This document shows, in pieces, positions 41,937 to 49,722 of a stretch of DNA of 64,000 bases (its first letter is position 1; each line of letters opens with the position of its first letter). The notes under the pieces were generated by a model, which searched no databases, was not told where the DNA came from, and saw only the letters and a program-made list of their open reading frames with translations. The stretch lies in the NCBI RefSeq assembly GCF_029946505.1, contig NZ_JARZHG010000002.1:496001-560000 (forward strand). The letters are read 5' to 3'. A program made the translations under genes and the position numbers. The DNA is from Polyangium sp. y55x31. GTDB taxonomy: Bacteria > Myxococcota_A > Polyangia > Polyangiales > Polyangiaceae.

Positions 41937-43189
41937 CCAAGCACCCCGGCGGCAAATACAACCCCCAGACTCGGCTCGCCTTTCCAATCCCGCAGCGCGG
42001 GATGGTCCGTGCCCCTCACGATGTCGGTGCCCCGCTCCATCGTTCGCGAGAAGCAAAGCACGTCCTTGGGGTCGACCACGCCCAAGGTCACCGGCGAGTG
42101 GGTCGCGAGAAGGATCTGTGCGTCGTAAACGGATGAAAGCGAATGGTACACGGCTTCGATCGCCCGCGGATGGATCCCGTTCTCCGGCTCCTCGATCAAG
42201 AAGATGCCTGGCAAATCCAGCAAGTACGCCGGGAGAGTGAGGGCAAGCATGCGCAGGGTTCCATCAGAAGCCGACCAGGAAGGAACCTCGAGCCCCCCCG
42301 CATAGCGTAGGACGAGATAGCGATGGCGATCGTCCTCGCGGTCAACCACCTGGATGCCTTCGAGATCGGGGAGCGCCGTCTGCAAATGTTCGAGCCATTG
42401 TCGATGCCGCTCCGAATCGCGCTTCTCCAGATCCGCCACGACCCAAGGGAGGTTGCTGCCGTCGGGCTTGAACCGTCTCCTCTGACCTGGCGGACTCGCC
42501 AGGCGCAAGGAGTCCCCTCGAAGCGCAATTTCCTGAACATCGTCGAGGAGAAAGCGCTTGAACCATGTCGCCACCGGAAAGAGCGACTCGTCTTCTGGCA
42601 AGTTACCAAGCGCGGACCTGCGGCGACTCAGCTTGTAAAGGATGGTCCAGGGAGAGCTCCTTCCTTGATGCGCCTCGCGTGTCTCCGCATAAAAGTTATC
42701 GTTTCCGCTCGCGGTTTTGTTGACGACGAGGGCCCGATTTCGCGCAGGCGTTGGCGTTAGAATAGTCACCGGAGGAGTTGGATCGCTGAATAGCAGTTCT
42801 TGTCCAGCATCTGGCATCCCGAAGCTCAATCGCTCCGCATCCAGGCCGACCTCGTCCGTCTCGGGGTCCAGCGCAACTCTTACCTCGTACCGAAGCACAA
42901 CGAGGTCGGGGCGGGCCAACGTGCTGCGCAACGCCTCTGGTACATCGACCTCGATGGCCAGTTCGAACGCTCGCCCGTCACGACGCCAGACAAGATCCTG
43001 GAAATTCTTCGTTCGCTCCTCGACGGCCGCCTGGGGGCCGCGCCGCACGAGCGAGCCTAGGAACGCAATGACATCCAGGAAGGTGCTCTTGCCGCTAGCG
43101 TTCGGTCCCACGAGGGCATGCAGGGACCCAAGCGGTTGACGGATGTACCGCAGGCACCGATAGCCGAGCGCTTCGACGCGGGTGATCAT
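41933..43189 (-). CDS. AAA family ATPase (OLD/AAA_21-like), candidate defence gene
   Basis: 418 residues. Walker A GPNASGKST at 28-36, Walker B IFLIEEPENGIHP near 330, signature-like WSASDGTLRMLALTLP and the ATHSP switch strand follow the pattern of ABC/OLD-like ATPases that pair with a small nuclease (for example in PARIS and related systems). No nuclease domain is fused. ATG 43189 is chosen because GGAGG lies 6 bases upstream. The gene is coupled by a 4-base overlap to the DREG-motif protein. The anti-phage role is inference from gene pairing. Codon use and GC content look a little lower than in neighbours, in line with horizontal origin. Confidence 0.8.
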   Translation of the reverse strand: MITRVEALGYRCLRYIRQPLGSLHALVGPNASGKSTFLDVIAFLGSLVRRGPQAAVEERTKNFQDLVWRRDGRAFELAIEVDVPEALRSTLARPDLVVLRYEVRVALDPETDEVGLDAERLSFGMPDAGQELLFSDPTPPVTILTPTPARNRALVVNKTASGNDNFYAETREAHQGRSSPWTILYKLSRRRSALGNLPEDESLFPVATWFKRFLLDDVQEIALRGDSLRLASPPGQRRRFKPDGSNLPWVVADLEKRDSERHRQWLEHLQTALPDLEGIQVVDREDDRHRYLVLRYAGGLEVPSWSASDGTLRMLALTLPAYLLDLPGIFLIEEPENGIHPRAIEAVYHSLSSVYDAQILLATHSPVTLGVVDPKDVLCFSRTMERGTDIVRGTDHPALRDWKGEPSLGVVFAAGVLG

Positions 43190-43340
43190 GAGCAACCTCC
43201 AACCTCACCGGCCGCGAGGGCCTATAGCTAGTGCCAGGCGACATTCTGGGGCAAGTTCCTTCTCGCCACGCGCCTGCACCAATTGGCACACGGGCGAGCT
43301 TTCGCTCGCCGTGCAGGCAAGTGTACGCCTCGTGCTCTCC

Positions 43341-43649
43341 TCATTTGGGTGGCATGACCGTGAACCCCAGGTCCTTGCTCCCCAGGAACTTGATCGTGCC
43401 GCCCATCTCGTGGGCTACCAGGCTCAGATCGAGCGGGATGTTCGCCAGCGCCAGGACGAGCGCTTGCACGGAATCAGCGCCCCACACGGCTCGGCTCGCC
43501 TTGTGGTCGCCAGGGCCGTGGATGTCGAAGTCCACCGACCAGTTGCCGTTCTCCTCGGGTTTGGGCGCATGGATTCGAACGACGACCTTGCGTGCCCCCC
43601 GCTTGCCTTGTTGCGTAAAGCGCAGCTCGCGCTCGGCGATGATCGTCAT
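43341..43649 (-). CDS. Small conserved protein (DUF6968-like), 102 aa
   Basis: Starts MTIIAERELRFTQQGKRG and contains VWGADSVQALVLALANIPLDL and GGTIKFLGSKDLGF, a pattern I associate with DUF6968, found as small proteins of unknown role in many bacteria. It is soluble, without a signal. The ATG overlaps the stop of the upstream gene (ATGA). About 150 bases separate it from the ATPase gene downstream, so it may be a bystander of the candidate defence pair. Confidence 0.6.
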   Translation of the reverse strand: MTIIAERELRFTQQGKRGARKVVVRIHAPKPEENGNWSVDFDIHGPGDHKASRAVWGADSVQALVLALANIPLDLSLVAHEMGGTIKFLGSKDLGFTVMPPK

Positions 43650-43957
43650 CGTTGCGCTTCCTTCTCACATTCCAAGTAACACCGCGAGCGCTCCTCATTG
43701 GCACGGCGCCAGCATCGTTCGCGATTTTTCTTGGGCTTCTCGGGAAGCTTGCGGCATTGACGGTTGTCGTAATCCCACACGAGATCGCACGCGCGCCTGC
43801 AGTAGGCCCATTCGCTATCCTCGGAGACGATGACAGGAGCCACTCCGTCGTGTGTAGCAGGGGACGCCGTAGCCTGTCCGGCTGATGAAACGATCATCAT
43901 CGAGATCAGCAACGACACAAGAGCCATCACCTTGCACGCCGTTTTTCCGCCTGACAC
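43646..43957 (-). CDS. Small secreted Cys/Arg-rich protein, 103 aa
   Basis: A signal peptide (LVSLLISMMIVSSAGQATA) is followed by a mature part with five cysteines and many Arg/Glu residues (YCRRACDLVW, QCRKLPEKPKKNRERCWRRANEERSRCYLEC). I know of no family. It overlaps the next gene by 4 bases. The GC content around it is slightly lower than average. Its location beside two candidate defence genes may be chance. Confidence 0.6.
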   Translation of the reverse strand: MSGGKTACKVMALVSLLISMMIVSSAGQATASPATHDGVAPVIVSEDSEWAYCRRACDLVWDYDNRQCRKLPEKPKKNRERCWRRANEERSRCYLECEKEAQR

Positions 43958-44152
43958 GACCGCTCAACCTCCGCTCACTCGCTTGTTGTTACCCTAACCA
44001 TAGGTAGTTCACAGGCAAAGTTTTCTGGTCGCGAATCGAGGGATAGGCGTCGTTCAAGTGCGCTATCTTTACTTCCCCAAGAAATTTTGCCCTCCCGCTT
44101 CATTCAGGATAGGAGCCCCCTCCCCCGGAAAAAACCACCGAGGAGAGGATCG

Positions 44153-44491
44153 ATGAAGACGAAAGGCAAGAAGGCGGCGCAAAAGAAGAGCGAGGCGGGC
44201 AAGAAGGGCGCGAAGGCCCAAGCAGCCGCCGTCGCGGAGTCGGTCGCGCCGCCGCCCGTCGTGCTCGCGCCCGCGCCCGCAGCAGAGCCGGCGGCGATCG
44301 ACGAGGATTTCAAAGCGCCCGCCGCCTCCGAGCGCAGGCCCGTGTCGATCGAGGAGCGCCGCCGGATGATCGCGCGCGCTGCGTATCGCCGCGCCGAGAC
44401 GATCGGGTTCGGGAAGACCAATCCCGTCGAGGACTGGCTCGTCGCCGAGCGTGAAATCGACGCCATGCTGGTTGGCGGGGTCCACATCTGA
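44153..44491 (+). CDS. DUF2934 domain-containing protein, 112 aa
   Basis: The N-terminus is Lys/Ala-rich and disordered; the C-terminal 40 residues are the DUF2934 module (IARAAYRRAETIGFGKTNPVEDWLVAEREIDAML), a short helical domain of unknown function found in proteobacteria and acidobacteria. AGGAGAGG precedes ATG 44153. The next gene, chrA, follows directly, possibly overlapping its stop. The Lys-rich tail recalls histone-like tails, but nothing else supports DNA binding. Confidence 0.75.
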   Translation: MKTKGKKAAQKKSEAGKKGAKAQAAAVAESVAPPPVVLAPAPAAEPAAIDEDFKAPAASERRPVSIEERRRMIARAAYRRAETIGFGKTNPVEDWLVAEREIDAMLVGGVHI

Positions 44492-44553
44492 GCGAGGAGG
44501 CCACGCCTCCCCCGGCGCCACCCGCCGCAGCCGATCCGGGCCGGCTGCGCGAG

Positions 44554-45693
44554 GTGGTGCTCTTGTTTTTGCGCCTCGGATTCACCTCGTTCGGCGGCCC
44601 CGCCGCGCACGTCGCGCTCATGGAGGCCGAGGTCGTCGTCCGCCGGAAATGGGTGACGCGGGAAGAATTTCTGGATCTCTTCGCCGCGACGAACCTGATT
44701 CCCGGGCCGAACTCGACCGAAATGGCGATCCATCTCGGGTATCGCCGCGCCGGCACGCCGGGGCTCATTGCTGCCGGAGCCTGCTTCATCCTGCCGGCCG
44801 CGTCGATCACGGCCGGGTTTGCGGTCGCCTACGAGCGCCTGCGCACGCTCCCCGCCCTCGAAGGGCTGCTCTACGGCCTCAAGCCCGCGATGCTCTCGAT
44901 CGTGCTCGCGGCGATGGCGCGGCTCGTCCTGCCTCGAAAGAAAGATTGGTTTTTCCTGGCGCTCGGCCTCGCCGCGGCCGCGGCGAGCGTGCTCGGCGTG
45001 AACGAGATCGGCGTGCTCTTTGGAGGCGCGGCCCTCGGCGCGATCGTCCCCGGCTCGAAGAAGCCACCCGAAACGCCGGCCACGGGCACGAAAAAAGCGA
45101 AGTCGTCGCCCGCCGTGCTCGCATTTCCCCTCGCCGCGTCCGCCACCGCGGGCGGCGGAAAACTCCTGCCGCTCGGGCTGTTTTTCCTCAAAGTCGGGAG
45201 CATCCTTTACGGCAGCGGATACGTGCTGATCGCGCTCCTCCGCACGGGGCTCGTGACCGAGCGGGGCTGGCTCACCGAGGCGGAGCTGCTCGACGCCGTC
45301 GCGATCGGCCAGTTCACGCCGGGGCCCGTGCTCTCCACCGCGACGTTCATCGGTTACCTGATCGAAGGCCCCGCCGGCGCCGCCGTCGCCACGCTCGCCA
45401 TCTTCCTCCCGAGCTTCGTCTTCGTCCGCGCGAGCGCGCCGATCCTGCCGAAAATGCGCGCCTCGCCCCGCCTCGCGGGCCTGCTCGACGGCGCCGCCGC
45501 CGCCTCGCTCGGCCTGCTCGTCGCCGCCACGATCGCCCTCGGACGCGGCGCGCTCATCGATTTGCCCGCCTGGCTCATCCTCGCCGCCGCCCTGCCCGTC
45601 GCGATGCAGCCAAAGATCAATGCGACGTGGATCGTGGTGGGCGGCGCGCTCGCCGGCCTCGCCGTTCGCGCGGCGCTCGGCTTTGCGCGCTGA
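44554..45693 (+). CDS. chrA: Chromate transporter ChrA
   Basis: At least 379 residues, with two CHR domains in tandem: the first has FGGPAAHVALMEAEVV and NLIPGPNSTEMAIHLGY, the second FGS-type GSILYGSGYVLIALL and GQFTPGPVLSTATFIGYL. Ten or so membrane helices are evident. ChrA proteins extrude chromate by proton-linked transport. The central loop (PETPATGTKKAKSSP) links the two halves. The start is uncertain: GTG 44554 has no ribosome site, while the same frame is open to CTG 44488, overlapping the preceding stop and reading LSEEATPPP..REVVLLFLRLGF, which looks like the normal family N-terminus. Its end abuts the converging methyltransferase gene (5 bases). Confidence 0.9.
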   Translation: MVLLFLRLGFTSFGGPAAHVALMEAEVVVRRKWVTREEFLDLFAATNLIPGPNSTEMAIHLGYRRAGTPGLIAAGACFILPAASITAGFAVAYERLRTLPALEGLLYGLKPAMLSIVLAAMARLVLPRKKDWFFLALGLAAAAASVLGVNEIGVLFGGAALGAIVPGSKKPPETPATGTKKAKSSPAVLAFPLAASATAGGGKLLPLGLFFLKVGSILYGSGYVLIALLRTGLVTERGWLTEAELLDAVAIGQFTPGPVLSTATFIGYLIEGPAGAAVATLAIFLPSFVFVRASAPILPKMRASPRLAGLLDGAAAASLGLLVAATIALGRGALIDLPAWLILAAALPVAMQPKINATWIVVGGALAGLAVRAALGFAR

Positions 45694-45698
45694 GCGGA

Positions 45699-46556
45699 TT
45701 ACATGAGCGCCGCGTAGATCGGCGCCGAGGCATATCGCGCCGGCCGCTCCTGCCCGGCCGCCACGCAGACGCCCACCGAATACAGATCGGCGGACAGGGA
45801 GAGCCTCTCGTCTCGCTGGATCTCGTCCCACGCGGAGAGCATGCCCGACGACCAGCGAATGTCGTCGAACACGTACGTCGCATCGGGCGTCGCGTGCCGA
45901 TGGATGAGCCCGAAGTAATCGAGCGTCGGCTGATACTGATGGTGCCCGTCGATGAACGCGAAATCGACGGTCCCGAGCTCGCGCAGCGTCGTCTCGAGGG
46001 TATCGGTGAAGAGGCCCTGCACGTACGTCACGTTGCCGAGCCCCACGCGCTCGTGCACCCCCTTCGCGCATCGAATCCGGTAGGGGGAGGCCTCGAGCGT
46101 CACGAGACGCCCTCGCCCATTCACCTGGAGCGCCGCGGCGAGGTACGAGGACGAGATGCCCACGTTCGTACCAAGCTCGATCACCAGCTCGGGCTTGAAC
46201 GCGCGGACCAGGAGGTACAGGAAAAGCGCGGACTTCTTCCCTTTGCTCACCGAGCACGCTTGCTGGACCGTGACACGGTCGTCGTAGGGCCCCGAGGGCA
46301 GGGTCCCGTCGATGAGCGGCTCCTCGCGAGCCGCGAGCCGACCCCGCTCGGCCTCGATCTTCGCGAGGAGCGCACGCTCGGGCGGCGGCAAGGGCGCGCG
46401 CAGCCGGGCGACGGCGCTCACGATGTCCTGCGCCCGCGGGTGCGGCGCCCTCGAGAGCGCGCGAAGCGTCGCCCCATCCCGCGCGACGCCGAGGCCCTGG
46501 CGCACGACGCTACGACCGAACTCCGGAAGCCGATCCATCCATGAAAGCTGCTTCAT
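45699..46556 (-). CDS. Class I SAM-dependent methyltransferase
   Basis: 285 residues. The SAM-binding motif I is [19 protein letters not shown] near residue 125, with an acidic residue ending strand 2 ([10 protein letters not shown]) and a motif-4 [17 protein letters not shown]. This pattern fits the Methyltransf_24 group, acting on small molecules or surface glycans. The N-terminal 100 residues are helical. The substrate is not evident. It converges with chrA and is divergent from aspartate kinase. Confidence 0.85.
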   Translation of the reverse strand: MKQLSWMDRLPEFGRSVVRQGLGVARDGATLRALSRAPHPRAQDIVSAVARLRAPLPPPERALLAKIEAERGRLAAREEPLIDGTLPSGPYDDRVTVQQACSVSKGKKSALFLYLLVRAFKPELVIELGTNVGISSSYLAAALQVNGRGRLVTLEASPYRIRCAKGVHERVGLGNVTYVQGLFTDTLETTLRELGTVDFAFIDGHHQYQPTLDYFGLIHRHATPDATYVFDDIRWSSGMLSAWDEIQRDERLSLSADLYSVGVCVAAGQERPARYASAPIYAALM

Positions 46557-46652
46557 CGTGCACGTACCGCCGATCCAGCGGAGGTGTTAGCCGCCTGGCC
46601 AGGGCTCGTCAACGCTCGCGACAGATCCGGTGCGCCGCTCGACGCGTTGCGC

Positions 46653-46658
46653 TACCGT
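46653..46658 (+). promoter_or_regulatory. Candidate -10 hexamer (TACCGT) of aspartate kinase gene
   Basis: TACCGT, the same hexamer as before the OmpA gene, lies 9 bases before ATG 46668; there is no Shine-Dalgarno. Confidence 0.35.
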
Positions 46659-46667
46659 CCGGCCGCC

Positions 46668-47996
46668 ATGATCGTCATGAAGTTCGGCGGCAGCTCCGTC
46701 GCCAACCGCAAGCAGATCGAAAAGGTGCTCGCGATCGTCCGCGGGCGCGCGGCGCGCACGCCGCTCGTCGTAAGCTCGGCCCACAAGGGCATGACCGACG
46801 CGCTGCTCACGGGCGCGCGCGAGGCCGCCCGCGGCGTCTACGCCCCCGAGCGCGTGATCGAGCGCCAGACCGCGATCGCCCGCGAGCTCGGCTGCGACGA
46901 CGCCCTGCTCGCGCCCTTTTTCGAGGAGATCTCGGCCCTCTATCGGGGCCTGTCGCTCGTGCGGGAGCTCAGCTTGCGCAGCCTCGACTACGCCGCGAGC
47001 TTCGGCGAGCGCATGGCCGTACGCGTCATCGCCGACTTCTTCACGCGACAAGGGCTTCCGGCGCAAGCCTTCGACGTCTGGGATCTCGGCTTCCTCACGG
47101 ACGCGGCGTTCGGCTCGGCGCGTCCCCTGCCCGGCTACGAGGCCGCGATGCAGCGCGCGGTGCGCGAGCGCGTGCCGGCCGGCGTCGTGCCGATCGTGAC
47201 GGGTTTCGTCGGAAAAACCGAGGCGGGCGACATCACGACCGTCGGCAGGAACGGCAGTGATCTCACGGCGACGCTCGTCGGCGCCGCGGTCGCGGCCGAG
47301 GAGGTCGAGATCTGGAGCGATACCGACGGCGTCATGACCGCGGATCCGAGCGTCGTGAAGAAGGCCCGCTCGATCCCCGAGATGCGCTTCGACGAGGCCG
47401 CGGAGCTCGCCTACTTCGGCAGCCGCGTCCTGCACCCGTCGACGCTCGTGCCGGCGATGCAGAAGAACATCCCGGTCCGCGTGCTCAACACGAACCGGCC
47501 CGAGCATCCCGGCACGGTCATCCGCGAGGCGGCGCCCACGAGCGAGCTGCCGGCGACGAGCATCGCCTACAAGGAAGGCCAGCTCGCCGTCACGATCTTC
47601 TCGACGCGCATGTTCGGGGCGGCGGGCTTCCTCGGCGATGCGTTCCAGGCGCTCGGGCGGCACGAGGTCGTGGTCGACATGATCGCGACGTCGGAGGTGA
47701 GCGTGTCGTTCACGACGGACCGGCGCGAGCCTTTGGAGCGCGCGCTGCCGGACCTCGAGCGGCTCGGCGAGGTGCGGGTCGAGGCCGGAAAGACGCTGAT
47801 GGTCGTCGTGGGCCGGAGGCTCGCGGAGCAGGCGGGCCTCGGCGCGGCGATCTTGCAGGCCGTCGCGGACGCAGGCGTGAACGTGGAAATGGTGAGTTAC
47901 GGCATGAAGAGCATCAGCCTGACGATGCTCGTGGCCGACAAGGACGTAGGCGCCGCGTCGGCGGTGCTGCACGAGAGGCTCTTCGAGCGCGCTTGA
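46668..47996 (+). CDS. lysC: Aspartate kinase
   Basis: 442 residues. Phosphorylates aspartate, the first step to lysine, threonine and methionine. The kinase part has [10 protein letters not shown] (residues 4-13), [23 protein letters not shown] and the ATP-contact block [14 protein letters not shown]. Two ACT domains follow ([80 protein letters not shown]) for feedback control, as in the monofunctional LysC class. No homoserine dehydrogenase domain is fused. The gene stands alone, 32 bases before the isomerase-like gene. Confidence 0.93.
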   Translation: MIVMKFGGSSVANRKQIEKVLAIVRGRAARTPLVVSSAHKGMTDALLTGAREAARGVYAPERVIERQTAIARELGCDDALLAPFFEEISALYRGLSLVRELSLRSLDYAASFGERMAVRVIADFFTRQGLPAQAFDVWDLGFLTDAAFGSARPLPGYEAAMQRAVRERVPAGVVPIVTGFVGKTEAGDITTVGRNGSDLTATLVGAAVAAEEVEIWSDTDGVMTADPSVVKKARSIPEMRFDEAAELAYFGSRVLHPSTLVPAMQKNIPVRVLNTNRPEHPGTVIREAAPTSELPATSIAYKEGQLAVTIFSTRMFGAAGFLGDAFQALGRHEVVVDMIATSEVSVSFTTDRREPLERALPDLERLGEVRVEAGKTLMVVVGRRLAEQAGLGAAILQAVADAGVNVEMVSYGMKSISLTMLVADKDVGAASAVLHERLFERA

Positions 47997-48028
47997 CGCC
48001 GGCCTTCGTGTAGTCGATTGCAAGGGCC

Positions 48029-49549
48029 ATGAAGAAGATCGCCCTCTTCTGGCCCGGCGACGCGCGGGCCAAGCCCAACGAGGTCGCCGTCCCCAGCATC
48101 ACGGCCGCGACGATCCAGATGGAGCGAGCGCTCCAGAAGCTCGGCCATTCGCCCTACCGGGTCGAAGGGTTCCTGTCCAAACCCCACGAGTCGATCGAAA
48201 AACTCGGGCCGATCGACGACCCGATGATCGGCGTGTGCGTGCACTGGTTTTACGGGCCACACACGACGGACGGCGTGGTCGGCAAGGAGAACCCCTTGCT
48301 CCTGGCCTCGAATTTCTCGGGCCGCTGGCCGGGGCTCGTGGGCCTCCTGAACACGGGCGCCTGCCTGGAGAGCCTGGATCGGCCGTTCTCGCGGATCTGG
48401 ACGGACGCCGAGGACTGGACCACGGACAAGGCGTTCATGGATCGGCTCGATACGTGGTGTCGGACAGGCCGGCTCGCCTGGCCCGAGGACGCGATCCGCG
48501 AGCCCGGCCCGGTCGCGCCGGCGGCGGAGGCGATCGCGCGGAAGGTGGCCGCGGAGATCCACAAGCGGCGCGTGCTCCTGCTCATGCTCGGCGACACCTC
48601 GATGGGCATGATCAACGGGTATTTCGGCCCGCGGCTCCTGAACAAGCACGGCTTCACGGAGCACAAGATCGATCAGGCCTGGATCATCGATCGGGGCCGG
48701 GGCATCTCGGAGAAGCGGATCGACGACGCGCTCCGGTTCGTGAAGGATCGGGGCCTCACGTTCCACTGGGGCGAGAACGGCGCGGCCGATTTCGACGAGC
48801 GCGCGACGCGCGAGCAGCTCCGCGATTACCTCGTGGTGCTCGACATGGTGAACGAATACAAGGCGGATTGCCTGGGCTGGCAATACCAGCTCGGGCTCAT
48901 CCCGCTGCGGCCGCCCTCGGACCTCGCCGAGGGGCTGTTCAACTCGGCCTGCCGCCCCGAATCGAACGGCACGACGATCGCGTGTGCGACCGAGGCCGAT
49001 CAGGGCAACGCCATCCCGATGGAGCTGATGAAGCGGCTCCTGCGGGAAAAAGGCCTGCACGAGGCCGTGATGTTCCACGACGTGCGCTGGGGAGCCGAGC
49101 ACGACGGGCGATTCTTGTGGGTGCTCCTGAACTCGGGGTCGTGCGGCGCGTACGCGTTCAACCACGACAAGGACACGCTGCGCGGCGCGCATAGCTTCCG
49201 GCAGCCGGCGATGTATTTCCCGACGCCGGGCGGCACGCTCGCAGGCGAGAGCTTGCCCGGGGCGATGACCTGGGCGCGCACGTACATCAAGGAAGGCGCG
49301 CTCTGGATGGATGTCGGCAAGGGCGAAGTGGTGAAGCTTCCGCCGGCGGTGCGTGATGCCTGGTGGGAGGGCACGACGCGGGAATGGCCGTTCATGGCCG
49401 CGGACATGGGGATCGGCCGCGATACGCTGATGGCGCATTACCTCTCGAATCACGTGGCCGTGGCATACGGGGACGTGTTCGACGAGATGGTCGCGCTGTC
49501 GCGCGAGCTCGGCTTCAAGGTGCGAGTCCTCGCCGATCGGGCGGGCTGA
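48029..49549 (+). CDS. L-fucose/L-arabinose isomerase-like protein
   Basis: 506 residues. It has the overall plan of the FucI/AraA fold: an N-terminal Rossmann-like part (KKIALFWPGDARAK ... VCVHWFYGPHTTDG ... PGLVGLLNTGACLES) and a metal-site region with acidic and His residues (NSACRPESNGTTIACATEADQG, VMFHDVRWGAEHDG). The C-terminal part is a beta-barrel-like domain. The exact ketol-isomerase substrate is unknown. It lies next to a sugar ABC importer and pentulose kinase (from 52631), which makes a pentose or deoxysugar plausible. AAGGG lies before ATG 48029. It may be co-transcribed with lysC, whose stop is 32 bases upstream. Confidence 0.8.
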   Translation: MKKIALFWPGDARAKPNEVAVPSITAATIQMERALQKLGHSPYRVEGFLSKPHESIEKLGPIDDPMIGVCVHWFYGPHTTDGVVGKENPLLLASNFSGRWPGLVGLLNTGACLESLDRPFSRIWTDAEDWTTDKAFMDRLDTWCRTGRLAWPEDAIREPGPVAPAAEAIARKVAAEIHKRRVLLLMLGDTSMGMINGYFGPRLLNKHGFTEHKIDQAWIIDRGRGISEKRIDDALRFVKDRGLTFHWGENGAADFDERATREQLRDYLVVLDMVNEYKADCLGWQYQLGLIPLRPPSDLAEGLFNSACRPESNGTTIACATEADQGNAIPMELMKRLLREKGLHEAVMFHDVRWGAEHDGRFLWVLLNSGSCGAYAFNHDKDTLRGAHSFRQPAMYFPTPGGTLAGESLPGAMTWARTYIKEGALWMDVGKGEVVKLPPAVRDAWWEGTTREWPFMAADMGIGRDTLMAHYLSNHVAVAYGDVFDEMVALSRELGFKVRVLADRAG

Positions 49550-49722
49550 AGCGCCTCGATTCGTGGCGACGAACGCCCCGCTCGGTCGGTGGCCTTTCCA
49601 GGAATGTCGACCGGGCGTGGGCGGGCGCCACGAGAATGCAGTCCACGTTGCACACGTGCTGCCCTCTCGTTAGCCTTGTCGAGACGGAAGCGCCTCGGTT
49701 CAGCCGTTCCGAGCGAGGGTCG

